Source: Glandiceps talaboti (lineage: Eukaryota > Hemichordata > Enteropneusta > Spengelidae). Taken from it: DNA of 64,000 bases. Under the pieces are notes generated by a model. The model made no database searches. It saw nothing but the letters and a program-made list of their open reading frames with translations, and was not told where the DNA came from. Positions 24,693-36,285 of the stretch are shown piece by piece; within the stretch, counting starts at the first letter, position 1; the number at the start of each line of letters is the position of its first letter. Both the position numbers and the translations under genes were made by a program. The stretch is from assembly GCF_964340395.1 (NCBI RefSeq), contig NC_135569.1:4980540-5044539 (forward strand), given 5' to 3'.

Positions 24693-24850
24693 CTTGTTCT
24701 GTTGTCGACCTGTTGCTGACTTTAAAATGGAGAGCTAACGCGAACGCTGTCGTCTGGCTAAAACTTCGTAGGGTATCCGACTCAGTTGTTTAAAGTGACG
24801 TAAAATCCCACGCACGAATTTGTTGGTTGACTGTCGCCAAAAATGGAGAT
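24693..24850 (-). other. LPP: Probable non-coding first exon and promoter of zyxin/LPP-like gene
   Basis: The minus strand has a strong donor, CAAG then GTAAGT, with the exon ending at 24693. The surrounding 24,700-24,960 is markedly richer in CpG than the rest of the window, as expected of a promoter. The exon's 5' limit is unknown, so the interval is approximate. Phase is irrelevant because the next exon contains the start codon. The transcript start is inferred to lie in about 24,720-24,830. Confidence 0.55.
24837..24846. promoter_or_regulatory. CArG box (SRF site)
   Basis: CCAAAAATGG is a perfect match to the SRF consensus CC(A/T)6GG, about 145 bases upstream of the first-exon donor of the zyxin/LPP-like gene. 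Actin-cytoskeleton genes, including zyxin-family members, are known SRF/MRTF targets in vertebrates. The word could occur by chance, but its position fits. Confidence 0.55.
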
Positions 24851-25830
24851 ATAATTTAGACTTGTTTATGATTCATCACACTGTAAACAAAAAATCCCTC
24901 CGAGCCGCCGCCCACTTTAGCCTGTGTAGTGATTATAAGGAAGGCTTGGTATATCCTAGGCAGATCCGACAATGCAAATCAAACAAACACACTAATTAAT
25001 TTGCTAGATTTATTTGCACTTCATAAAGTTCTAAAAAACACAGAACTACATTATTCAAACTAAGTAAAATGGTCTTCAGATATGTCCGGAATGTCAGCTT
25101 GATGTCATTTTTCAGGTGGATTTTGCATTGCACACGGTACGAAATATATTACCTCGTACGCAGTATATAATTAAAGAACAAACTTTGTTGCATGCAGACT
25201 AAATATTAGTCTGTAAATATAATTTAAAATATCTTATTTTATCTTAATTATAAAAGATAATGTACATATAGCTCAATATCTAATTTTGATGCAATGTAAC
25301 TTCACCGTGGAAACTATTACGTCTGAAGAAGGATGTGACGTCACAGTGCGGGAGTGCCCTCGATGCGCGATGTGTCATCATTTTGTCCATATGATTAACT
25401 CATGGAACTCTAACCCCTACTTCCATGATTAACTGCATAAACACGGGCGACGGATCGTATTATCTATCTATTAACATTTGGCCAGGGTTCTTTCCCGGGG
25501 GTTCTTTTCCAAACGTCGTCAGGGCGCTGCATGGAGCACACCTGAGAACTTCGAGCAGTTCGATTTTTAAATGGTGAATTTGAATAGATTTCAATGCTTT
25601 GGCCTTGCCATGTTTTTTTTCTTTTTTCATGTTTTTTTGTGTGTTATTTCTTTATCATGACGCCATAAACCCGTTGAAATATCGTGAACTGTAAAACTGT
25701 TAACAGTCACTTACGATATTGTCTAATGATTACAATTATTATGGCTATTGAGACAAGTTTGTATAAAGTTTAGCTAAGGGAGAAACCATTTGATTGGGGG
25801 GGGGGACGATTAGGACCCAACATTTTTTTT

Positions 25831-25857
25831 CATACATACATACATACATACATACAT

Positions 25858-25904
<47 letters not shown>

Positions 25905-26021
25905 TACATACATACATACATACATACATACATACACACACACACATACATACATACATACATACATACATACATACATACATACATACATACATACATA
26001 CATACATACATACATACATAC
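25831..26021. repeat. (CATA)n with (CA)n interruptions
   Basis: About 190 bases of tetranucleotide CATA repeats broken by CACACA runs. All overlapping long open frames (Tyr-Val-Cys-Met or His-Thr-Tyr-Ile periodic peptides) are translations of this repeat. Confidence 0.97.
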
Positions 26022-26744
26022 AAAACTTTTTATTGTTGAAATTGAATTTCCTTATATCAGGACATATATGGTGGATGTACCTTATTTCAAAAGTAAGAGG
26101 TAACAATGAATGTGCAGCTAAGTAGTTATTACATGTAACATTTGAAAAAGTGGGCGGTAAAAGTTGAATAGAAGTTTGACGGGGTACGCCTTGCAATGGT
26201 GGGAGAGGGTCCTGGAGATTTTTGAAATTCAAGGACTAAAAGAAAACTTTCTGGTGCTATTTAACATGTCGAGGTATTAATAATATAAGGTATTGTTTGA
26301 ATCAAAATGCAAGGGAGCAGTGCTAGTGTGGGGGTTAGTCTGGATACCAACTGCTGTGGTTTCTAACCCTAGCGACCCCTTGACATTTGTGAAATTCAAT
26401 GACTAAATAATGCTTTCTGATGTTATCTTAACACGCCGAGGTGGTGACAATACTAGTTAAAATTGGAAACAAAATACATGTACATGTACAAGGGGAAATT
26501 GTGGGGTGGGTAGGAGGGAGTTTCTTGTACGCGGACAACAGGCCGGTAGCCACTTGAAAATATACACGCCCCCAGGCGACAAGTGAATCCAATAATCTAG
26601 TCGTTTGTTTTTATTCAAAAATGGCTGATATCTTCAATGTATAAATTAGTGTTTTTGAGTACACCCAAAAAGTGCCACTGACATCAAAACCGTACAATAT
26701 TTTATTCTATGTAAGCAGGCAGGCAGGTAGGTAGGTGTGCGTGC

Positions 26745-26810
<66 letters not shown>

Positions 26811-27211
26811 GCATACATACATACATACATACATACATACATACATACATACATACATACATACATACATACATACATACATACATACATACATACATAC
26901 ATACATACGTACATACGTACGTACGTACATACACATATACACACATACACACATACATACATATACATATATACATACATACATACATACATACATACAT
27001 ACATACATACATACATACATACATACATACATACATACATACATACACACACACATACACACACACACATACATAAATACATACATACATACATACATAC
27101 ATACATACATACATACATACATACATACATACATACATACATACATACATACATACATACATACATACATACATACATACATACATACATACATACATAC
27201 ATACATACATA
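26745..27211. repeat. Compound microsatellite (CTGT)n-(ATAC)n, about 465 bases
   Basis: A block of CTGT repeats (about 26745-26807) switches to CATA/ATAC repeats with CGTA and CACA variants to 27211. The 185-codon open frames on both strands come only from this repeat. Confidence 0.97.
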
Positions 27212-29149
27212 ACGAACAAAAGGTCTACAAAGGCAGACAGGAAAGCAATCTGTCTTTTCTTGACAGCGTACAACAGACAAATATAAGTGTCTAAAGGTAT
27301 ACAAAGTCGTTCATCTAGCTGCTACCTGTTTGTCATTAACATTTTTCGCAGTGAAACCATGGTTACCTAGTTCACTCACACGTACACTATCCCGTATAAG
27401 AACAAAGAAATCACAGTCAAACTTCTATGCCTTTTTTATGACTCTGAGGGCTGGTCGTGCACCATTGTTGTCGACGACAATTACGACTCCCTACACCGTC
27501 AATATTGTTGCTGCTACTGTTCATTTTATGGCATGCTGTGGTGTCCCTCCTTTTAGTTATTGTCAAATAATGTTAAAAGATAGGTATTGTTTATTTTCAT
27601 CGTTGTGTAGTATTGCCAACTCTTTCAAATTCAGTCTCACATAAAAGAGGTTTCTATCATGACCGCCAATACGTCACCAGACTGGCACGAAGAAAAAAAG
27701 GAACCCGATTCATTTAGCACACTACCATACCATCATTTCAAAGGGGTAATTTAAAGACCAGTCGACAGAAAGCATTGCTCATAATAAGATAAAACCTTTG
27801 TCACGGTAAACATCGCCATCTCACGGTATCAAAACATGGAACTGCGCATTTATGCAAATTAGGTTGGAGAGACAGCCTGTGCGAGCTGTAAAGCTGACAT
27901 TTGTATCACCCGACACAGGTAAGAAAGATGCAGTTTTTAACACCTTATTTTATATTGACAGTTTTTATATTTGGATCTCAGAGATCACTATCAAGCATTT
28001 GATCTTTCGGTGGTATTCCTACTTTGATTGGGTTGTCAAGGATTGACTCAGAGATGTCTGCGATTTATGATGTCGCCAACGAAATACGGTGTAGTTAGAT
28101 ATAGATGTAGTGGAGACGCATTGAAATGAACATCTATTTCGAAATTAACATCATTATGAACGATACTATGCTGTTATATTTATATCGCTATATATGTAGT
28201 TATATATAATTGGTTTAATTAATGAGGCCAAAAAGAGAGAGCGAGGTCTTATTCAGTAGAATTGTAAATGAAAGCTCAGCATATGATACACAGATTAGAT
28301 CCAACACGAGACTTGATTTGTCGTTTTGACGAATACTAGGGGTACGACTGTTTGTTTTCCACGGGAGGTAAGGACACAGTACTAGACTGATTGAAGTTGA
28401 GTCACGCCCAGTACATCACCATTATCTTCGGGTTATAACAATAGCAAGGCTTCCATACATATTTTATGTGACTACGTACCGACCACAAAGCGGTTAACAG
28501 AAATGAAACATTCCATCAAACGTTTTACCTCACCTGTGCCTATTAAGCGGATTAAAATGACTACCCAAAACACCACGAGTCTTTGAGTTCTTTAACTTAT
28601 CAAGTTACTTCTTGTCATACCTATTCAGTTATGTTGACTATGGTTTAAACAAAGTTCAAACCTTAACCCGGCACGTCTATCAGTTATGTATAACAGATAA
28701 CAGCAAAGGTGCGTAAGCAATAAGACTCAGCGGTGCTTGAAATGACACAGTTAGGGTAGTTAGCCAGAACTCTCCGTTACCGTATCTATCACGAAAGCAT
28801 CTAAATTATATAGACAACGTTTTAAACGACTTTGTATTAATCTTTCTGTTTTTAATATTACATTCCGGGTAAACTACCACGTCACGGAGTACCAACCAGC
28901 TGAAAAGGATTTTAATAGAAAGACTGGTATAAAACGCCAATCCAAAGATCGAAAGGTCAAATTTTTTAAGCGGCTCTGTCGTTTTCCATGTTAACCCAAC
29001 TTTTGTCGAATTTGTTCTCTATTCAGTAAATACCAGGAAAGTGACAAACAATATTCACATCAACACTTCAAAACATGTATAAGGACTATTTTACTACCAG
29101 TTTTGTGAAAAAAATGTTGATGAATACATTTGCCAAAGTGAAAACTTTT

Positions 29150-29400
29150 TAAAGAGGAACAAACTGGGGGCGTATTTTTGCTGCGTGTATAAAAGTTACT
29201 TGCAGTGTTCTACTTACTGAAGCATATATTTAACCATCACTTGCAATTGACTGAATTCAAAACAGTTATGAAGATATAACAGATACATTATCCGATGACG
29301 TAATTTACTATACGCATTAAATATGTCGAGGCTATCCCTACTATTCAACTGTTCTAACAAGAAGATAATTGTAATGTTATAGAAAATATGCGTCGATAGT
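29150..29400 (-). repeat. Dispersed repeat, copy A (inverted relative to copy B)
   Basis: The reverse complement shares long segments with 42,010-42,260: AAATTACGTCATCGGAT, CAATTGCAAGTGATGGTTAAAT versus CAGTTGCAAGTGATGGTTAAAT, CAGTAAGTAGAA and CAGCAAAAA. Translated remnants match too (KLRHRI and EFSQLQVMVK), giving parallel but frameshifted or stop-bounded reading. It looks like an old transposon family or non-coding element rather than a gene. Confidence 0.75.
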
Positions 29401-30077
29401 AACATTATACTAGAATAGTTTAATCAAGTTTTTTTGTAAATATTTTCATGATCACGTGAGTAAAAGACTCATAAACTCGGCGTGTGCCACTTTAATCTCA
29501 ATTTGAATCTAAACGACAGAAAAGCAGGTATTTCTATCACCTCGAAAAATAAACTTGATATTTGTCAAAAAAGTTTCAGGACAAAAATCTTTGGCTGGAA
29601 TAATTTGTTGGAAAAAAAGGGATGTATATTTGATATATTCATGAAAATAACAGCGCAGTTTTCCAGTATACGCGTATACGTGCAAAATAAGGAACGTGTT
29701 GTCCCACACATAGATCTAGTCATTAAAGAAAGGCATCGGTTTTCAAAGCACGGATGACCTTTCTTCTATATGGCATCGTACCGTAACACCATTTCTTAAG
29801 TCTTCGTTGTGCTTAAGAAGGGAACTTTGGCAATGTTATTATCTAACACATAAAAGAAGGGGGGTATAAAGACGCACTTAGTGGCGCATACAAGTTGCTT
29901 CAAATAAATTTAAAAGACTTTTCCCCCTCTAAAACGTTCTTCGTCAGGTAGCTCAGAGTTCACTTAGGGTTAAATCCTACTAAAGTGGATTGGTACACCA
30001 ACTAAATGCATACTAGACACTCGACTAATATAAAATACATGTTTTGATTTTAGTGGTACAAACGCAGAAATCCAAAC

Positions 30078-30124
30078 AGACAAACAAACAAACAAACAAA
30101 CAAACAAACAAACAAACAAACAAA
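30078..30124. repeat. (ACAA)n microsatellite
   Basis: About eleven AAAC units upstream of the patatin-like gene. Confidence 0.95.
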
Positions 30125-30445
30125 GGAGAAGAAGTAAACAAAAGAGAGCGGAAACCCTCAAAACACATTCTGTGTTCATGTGACGGCGTCGGTGGCTAGA
30201 CATGACACAGTGCCCTGGCACTTGGTGCGGCTGCGACGTAATTAGGGTGTGAACGGAATAAGACCAGCTAAGTGGGCCTATAAGAAAAACATGTTGACCC
30301 GATGAACGCCAGTAATTGTGGAACCACTTTCCTAGATTTGAGTGTAGCGCATTTGACAACAGAGATACTCTGAACAACCGGCGCGTATCTCTTACATTAT
30401 CTAAGACGTTCTACTTTTCATTACCAGATAGGAACTTCAATAACC

Positions 30446-30634
30446 ATGGCAACCGTAGGATACTATAACTTGTCATTTGGTGGCACTGCATCGGTTGGTA
30501 CTTACCATACTGGTGTGGCGATGAGCTTGCACCGTCATGGACAGAAAATACTTCGTAACACGCTTAACTATGCAGGAGCCTCGGCAGGTGCGATATCAGC
30601 TGCGTTACTGTTAACGGCTCCAGACAAAATACAG
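30446..30634 (+). CDS. Patatin-like phospholipase (PNPLA), exon 1
   Basis: First coding exon, residues 1-63, ending in phase 0 at a GTACGT donor. It begins MATVGYYNLSFGGTASVGTY, which corresponds to the glycine-rich oxyanion-hole loop of patatin-like enzymes (FxGCGFLGVYHIG in PNPLA2). It then has YAGASAGAISAALLLT, containing the GxSxG nucleophile elbow with catalytic Ser46; PNPLA2 has GASAG with Ser47. The ATG has a good context (ACCATGG). The predicted enzyme is a Ser-Asp-dyad acyl hydrolase acting on triacylglycerol, retinyl ester or phospholipid; substrate cannot be told. The whole protein is 307 aa in four exons that join without frame breaks, closer in size to PNPLA4 than to PNPLA2/3. 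Confidence 0.93.
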
Positions 30635-30789
30635 GTACGTAAAAGAACTTCAAAACAGAACAATTACTGTGATTATAGCTGTCATGACCATAGGCACACG
30701 TTATATTTCTTAGGTTGTTGTTTTCTTAAGGGAAATGTCACACAGACTTAGCTACCACAAATGTACCATATTCTATACCATCTAATATG

Positions 30790-30900
30790 CTTTAGATACA
30801 GGCAGGGGAATATATTCAAGTCACGGCGTTTAATTTTAAGCCTGTAGACAAGAAAAACAATCTAAGAAATGTTACGTGCCCCTGTGGTTATGACTACCCT
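30790..30900 (+). repeat. Diverged direct repeat, first copy
   Basis: It shares AGGCAGGGGAA, ATA-C-TCAAGTCA, CTGTA-ACA and GCGCCCCT/GTGCCCCTGTGGT segments with 32803-32915 in the same order and orientation. Confidence 0.6.
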
Positions 30901-32802
30901 ACAACGCAAATGTTGATGTTACAAGCTTTACATCCTATGTCAACATGTAAGGGTGAAATAAAATTTGAACTCTTCAGAAAAGGATTAATGATCAGTATAC
31001 TCAAACACCTTTATATGCCATCCGTATTGGGAAAGATGGCAAATCCACCATTAACAGAAACACATATGTGACGTCACAAGTTTTGTAGTATTGAAAACTA
31101 TCAACAAAACACATTTTATAATAAGCCTGTGGTACGTGTGGACAACCTTTGGTTCTTAATTTTTACGTGTTTATTATATTACTGTACCCGGGGGAGAAGT
31201 GCTGAGAAGATCTGCGATTCGATGTAAACGACGCGTAAGCTTATACGCTAGAATGAATACATCAGTACATTTTCATTGGATGAATACTTGGTTTCCATGG
31301 AAACCAAACAGCTTCTACATTGTATAACCATTCTCACATTCAAGTAATCGAAATTAACACTGTTTTGCACTCTGATTTTAGTCTGAATTTCATCGATAAA
31401 GTTTGTGTTCTGAAAAATCTCGACAGACACTGATCAATGAATCTTTAATGAGTTGATCACTAAAAAACGGCCTAGAAACTCTATAGCACGCACACTCTAC
31501 CTTCAAATCACCCCTATAGTATAATAAGACGGTGTCTTTTGTCATATTGTTCAGAGTTGACCTTTGACCTCTTGGTCAAACATATAGAAATATGCTGCCA
31601 ACAACATCATTAGGCGTGACAATTGGAGCGTTCAACCAAGTACGGATACTGAGTCTGTGATAGCGGAAATTGTTATACAATATCAGAGTAATAATATGGC
31701 AAAGATTACCCATTAGGAGTGTTATTTACAATAATTCCATATTTGTTCATCGCGTTGCACGTATGTTATTCCATGCCGGATTTAGCTGTGTATCATGAGG
31801 GGGCGAGATCAACAGTCACGGTTCAATGTAGGATAGAAAACACTTTTACTTTGGGGGTGGGGAGTTTTGAGCCATTTTAGTTCTCATCCTACAAAAAACG
31901 ATTTTAATTGGTGAATCGGTTTTGAACCCCTAAATACAAATATTTCTATAAAAAAAAGAAGTCAAATTGAGAAATGGAAGGATTTTCGGATACAGTAACT
32001 ATTTTTCCTTACTACATACTGGCATTGCATTCATAGCACTACATAAGCTTACTACTTAATGATTTAAAATTGATTGTGCTGTCTGAATTGGGGGGGGGGG
32101 GGGGTCAATTTTGGCCAACTTAATTAGAAGGCGGGTGGCCCGGGCGGGTGGGCCTAACCACTTGTCTGTGGCGGGCCTAACTAAAAGAATTTAGTTTTTT
32201 TTTATCGTCCATTGAACTATTGATCTCGTTCCCTGCATTGTATATTATTATTTCCTTTATCCGTGTGGTGAGTTGTTGCACGATTTGTCTATTTACGACG
32301 CCGATGAAATCCTGTTGTACAGTGTAGCGTGGTTACGACTACGTTCATAGCACACCAGTCTGATAAATCATACTGTTATTTACTAAATCACTTACTTCGG
32401 TGTCTCGTTTGTTACCATGACTTCATATAACTCGCAATGTTAATTATGAGTTGACAATTTGGGTTTCTTTACGCATGCGTAGTCTCCATATTTGGTATTT
32501 GCACACAGACAAAATCAAGAAAATAAATGAATAGACTGCAAATAAAGAAACGTGATAAATGGAAACGAAATGAAAACTGATAAATTCGAGTTGTGATTTG
32601 TTGCATAAAAATAGTAACGTCGCATCCATAGGGATACGTACGTAATGAAGTTGTTAGGAAAATATCTCACGAATCTAGACTGTAAAGATACGTCGTGTTG
32701 TTGTGTTAGCTGAGAGTGTGACACTAATGTCTGTGTCTTGCAGACTAACACGAATCCTGCCACTACAAATATCAAATATAAAGTATACACTCTATGCTAT
32801 AA

Positions 32803-32915
32803 AAATGTAAAGGCAGGGGAAATATACTCAAGTCAAAATGTTATTGTATTCTGTCTGTAAACAGGGGAAAACAGTAATATAATACTACGCGCCCCTATGG
32901 TCACATCCCGTATGC
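32803..32915 (+). repeat. Diverged direct repeat, second copy
   Basis: Partner of 30790-30900, about 2 kb away in the same intron. A dispersed element is likely. Confidence 0.6.
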
Positions 32916-33448
32916 GGTTATCAACTCACAGATTTACAAGAAAACGAAAGTTTATGAAGTCTTCGAGTTCGATATACATCGCAGATTTACTAGGAGATAA
33001 TTCGTCATTTAAACTATATTTTCACACGTGTGTCCACTTTATCAACTTGAATAACATATACAATTTCATTGTTCGTTTCTAGGATAAATTACCAACTTAA
33101 TATAGCCGTGTGGTTGATAAATTGCTGTGAATGTCAAAGGTCAACAAGTCGTTACTGGGTGCCTACTTAGAAGTTTGTGTAAACTGCATTGTTTCTACGA
33201 ACAACACGTTTTAGTGAGGGTTGATTTACGTGGTATCACTTGACATAGTTTTAGTCACACCAGTTGTCTGATTAACAGTCAGGCTTTCACAATCTAAAAT
33301 TAATACGAAATTTCAATCTTGTGTGATTCATTTTAAAAATATTATTTTTTTTACATAAATAGACTCAGGATGGAGCCAGGCAAATTCCATTTACGACATT
33401 TAGAGAATATTCTCACTCTGTGGTGTTTACGTACTAGTATATCTGTTT

Positions 33449-33656
33449 TGTATGTATGTATGTATGTATGTATGTATGTATGTATGTATGTATGTATGTA
33501 TGTATGTATGTATGTATGTATGTATGTATGTATGTATGTATGTATGTATATCTGTTTTGTATGTATGTATGTATGTATGTATGTATGTATGTATGTATGT
33601 ATGTATGTATGTATGTATGTATGTATGTATGTATGTATGTATGTATGTATGTATGT
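33449..33656. repeat. (ATGT)n microsatellite, two blocks
   Basis: About 205 bases of ATGT units interrupted once by ATATCTGTTTTGT at about 33546-33559. That interruption duplicates the sequence just left of the array (ATATCTGTTTTGT at 33437-33449), so the array seems to have been duplicated with its flank. Confidence 0.95.
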
Positions 33657-33837
33657 AGAGGATGAGCGTATACGTGCCCTATAGATATGTTGGCAATCAC
33701 GTGTGGTTAATTTCGATGCGAGTTTCAACGACGAGTTCTTTTCTTTTCTTCTTTTAATAATGCATCGTAAAGCCTACCAACTCCGTTTGGATTCGGCTTC
33801 ATATTCATTCATTCTTTCTTTCTTTTTGATATTTCAG

Positions 33838-34164
33838 CCGATGTTAGTGGGCACTCGCAAGATCCTCGATGATATAGTGAAAAACAAAGGAATCAATCCG
33901 ACCTATGACCTTACCAGCAAATTAAAGAGACTTCTTACTGTACAAATACCTAAAGATGCACACACCAACATTACCGACCATAACAGACTGCACATCAAGG
34001 TTATCACATTTGAAAAAGTGAAAGATCCCAGCCCTGCCTTTAACGTGAATGATCCTCTCGCCTGGAAGATGTTAGGAAAGAAAGCATGGGATGCATTCGT
34101 TGATATTCATGAATTTAAAGAAGAAGTTATTACAGACTTCGGTTCTAAAGATGAATTGGTCGAG
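33838..34164 (+). CDS. Patatin-like phospholipase, exon 2
   Basis: 109 codons, residues 64-172, phase 0 at both ends (acceptor ATTTCAG, donor GTACGA). It begins PMLVGTRKILDDIVKNKG and includes HNRLHIKVITFEKVKD. It ends VITDFGSKDELVE, matching the FNSKDELIQ segment of PNPLA2 that precedes the cap region. It carries no catalytic residue itself. An insertion of about 20 residues (NVNDPLAWKMLGKKAWDAF) relative to PNPLA2 sits before the SKDEL segment. Confidence 0.92.
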
Positions 34165-34750
34165 GTACGAACTTCATTCATTCTTTGTCACATTGGTTTA
34201 TCGAAGTATCCATCCAGAGAGTCAGACAGTCGGTCAGTCAGTCAGTCAGTCAGTCAGTCAGTCAGTCAGTCAGACAAAGAGTCAGTCAGTCAATCAGTCA
34301 GTTTGCTATTTATCATTCACCGGGCAAACAATAAAAGAACGAAGTTTACCCCATCTATTGACAAATTTCTTGAAAATATTACAAGTTTTGTGGTTGTCGA
34401 CTTTGAAACCAGATTACGTCATATGTTTGATTGAAGCGTTATTTCAAACGTTAAGGTTATGATTGTGTATTAGCTTATATATTAGGACGAATTCAATGTG
34501 AGGTCAAAGGTCAATAGGTCATACTAGTTGTATCGAGATATTACGTATATAGTTGGAATTTGAAATCGAAAGTGAGAATACCGAAACAAGTATGAATATG
34601 ATGGTAAGGACAAATACAAACTTTCAGTACGAATACATGACGATTTACAGTGAACATTTTATGATACAGCAAGTTGCCTCCAAGCATGATACCGTAGACT
34701 GCCTACTGATGACGACTTCGGAATGTTTTTTTTTTATTATCTCTTTCAAG
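34165..34750 (+). other. Intron 2 of the patatin-like gene
   Basis: Contains a (CAGT)n tract at 34231-34300. The open frame running past the exon 2 donor into this tract is not coding. Confidence 0.85.
34231..34300. repeat. (CAGT)n microsatellite
   Basis: Impure CAGT repeat just downstream of the exon 2 donor. Confidence 0.9.
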
Positions 34751-34816
34751 GTGTTGAGTGGAAGTGTTCATATTCCAGTATGGGGTGGAATTAAACACCC
34801 AGTATACCGTGGAAAG
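34751..34816 (+). CDS. Patatin-like phospholipase, exon 3 (66 bases)
   Basis: 22 codons, residues 173-194: VLSGSVHIPVWGGIKH, then PVYRGK. Acceptor TTTCAAG and donor GTGAGA; phase 0 at both ends. It matches the [21 protein letters not shown] stretch of PNPLA2 just before the catalytic Asp. The exon is below the usual ORF length limit. It is supported by frame, splice sites and homology on both sides. Confidence 0.9.
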
Positions 34817-35006
34817 GTGAGATGATATAATTTGTATTGAGATTGTGATTACTGAGATTGTAATAAATGTGACGTCATCAACAGAGGTTTTCCCATGAAC
34901 CCATGCAGGAAATCCAAAATGGGCGAACACGCGTCAAGTTCAGTAGGGCTTCTTTCAAGATTTCAAAGTTAAATATATTAGTAGTGTTTTCATTATTGTA
35001 AATATA

Positions 35007-35008
<2 letters not shown>

Positions 35009-35046
<38 letters not shown>
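35009..35046. repeat. (GTT)n microsatellite
   Basis: Twelve or so GTT units followed by a CT run. Confidence 0.95.
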
Positions 35047-35047
<1 letters not shown>

Positions 35048-35247
35048 CTCTCTCTCTCTTTAGAAGTTCTGATTTTGGTAAGTAGTGAAAAACTGCAGTC
35101 ACCACGATATGATATGCAATTGACACTCTTGGCTCGGCTCGATTAGTTTTCTCAAAACTATTTTCTTGTCTCTCACCACAACTTTAAATCGTTTTCTTTT
35201 TTAATGTTAATGTTTATTTGTTTGTTTACCTCTTTTGTTGAAAATAA

Positions 35248-35284
35248 ATTTCAATTCAATTCAATTCAATTCAATTCAATTCAA
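35248..35284. repeat. (TTCAA)n pentanucleotide repeat
   Basis: Seven tandem TTCAA units. Confidence 0.95.
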
Positions 35285-35943
35285 GAAGATTGAATCTGTG
35301 CTATTTTATCACCCCAAATCATATTTAAGTTGATAGCAGTAATCAATACAAGTGTGATATACTAAAGGCATTTCAATTTCTCCACCGTCTATGATGACAA
35401 GATCACATATGGACACGTTAGCGTGGTCGGAAAGTTAAATTCTTGATTTGCAAAAGAATGTTATGACATTAAAGTGACATTATGAAATGAAACGTTATTT
35501 TACAACTGTGACAGAATATAAAAACTTCTATCAAAAGTATATTTAAAATCTGGTTATAAAAACTGTATATAAAAACTCAGAGTCAGATTTGTACGTGTAG
35601 GGACCTGTCTTCCTAAGTGTATGTATATTTAGAAATATTTTATGGTTAATTTCACTTTCCAACGATTGGCTTGTTCAGTTCTCCGATAATCAATGCGCAT
35701 GCGTGGAATGGCAGCATCTATGCTCACCTATGTCTCTAAACCTCTATCAACATGTCTGTAAACCATAAGCTTATCCCAAGCTGACTCAGTTGATGGAAAT
35801 TTGAGAACAGATTTCTTGACCGACATTTTTTCTCTTCCTGTTATCGGTATTTAAGAAATTGTAATGACAAATCCACACAATTATCATTCGACTTTAGGTC
35901 AAAGTTTTCACTATATATCATGTCGATGTTTCTTCGTCACCAG

Positions 35944-36285
35944 AAATTGATGGATGCGGGACTGAAGCTACATCTTCCCGGTCGAAGTGATTTTATATAC
36001 GCTGAAAACATTCACGTTGACTGCCGTCGTTTCCACGTTGGAGAAACCATCACTATATCCTCACTGTACAGCGATGACGTCACAGTTTGTCCTCCCAAGC
36101 TACAATGTGATGATATCAAAGTTGGCGTTACCGGGCAACCGATTAACCTAACGAAGTGGAATTATTTGTATGCCCAGGATGCGTACCATCCCCCGTCATG
36201 GGAAAACTGCAAGGAATGTTACGTCAGGGGATACGAGGACACGAAGGTCTATCTCACACATGCAGATATGTTTTCAAAAGCATAG
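35944..36285 (+). CDS. Patatin-like phospholipase, exon 4 (C-terminus)
   Basis: 113 codons plus TAG, residues 195-307. It begins KLMDAGLKLHLPGRSDF, equivalent to YVDGGISDNLPL of PNPLA2. D198 is therefore the dyad Asp, but the motif is D-A-G instead of the usual D-G-[GA]. Downstream, HVDCRRF, then ITISSLYSDDVTVCPPK, aligns with the ITVSPFSGESDICPQ region. HPPSWENCKECYVRGYEDTKVYL aligns with FPPEP, then MCKQGYRDGLRFL. Acceptor CGTCACCAG. The protein ends soon after this, so it lacks the hydrophobic lipid-droplet-binding tail of PNPLA2. No signal peptide or TM segment is seen. Confidence 0.92.
   Translation, partial: KLMDAGLKLHLPGRSDFIYAENIHVDCRRFHVGETITISSLYSDDVTVCPPKLQCDDIKVGVTGQPINLTKWNYLYAQDAYHPPSWENCKECYVRGYEDTKVYLTHADMFSKA

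Larger units (their letters stand above)
24882..30428. other. Intergenic region
   Basis: Between the divergently arranged zyxin/LPP-like and patatin-like genes. It contains two very large microsatellite blocks, an AAAC-type tract and one copy of a dispersed inverted repeat, each listed separately. A full CRE, TGACGTCA, is at 25336-25343. No gene is recognised, although several short open frames occur. Confidence 0.7.
30635..33837 (+). other. Intron 1 of the patatin-like gene
   Basis: A 3.2-kb intron carrying two copies of a diverged direct repeat (30790-30900 and 32803-32915), a G-run at 32091-32104 and the ATGT microsatellite (33449-33656). The acceptor is TTGATATTTCAG. Confidence 0.85.
34817..35943 (+). 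other. Intron 3 of the patatin-like gene
   Basis: Contains a (GTT)n tract (35009-35046) and a (TTCAA)n tract (35248-35284). I see nothing else. Confidence 0.85.

Noticed and set aside
25745-27304. Many long open frames on both strands (Tyr-Val-Cys-Met and His-Thr-Tyr-Ile periodic peptides)
   Set aside because: They are translations of CATA/CTGT microsatellites. Tetranucleotide repeats without stop codons stay open in all frames.
33351-33728. Open frames over the ATGT repeat
   Set aside because: Repeat translation. They lie in the patatin intron and do not join its exons.
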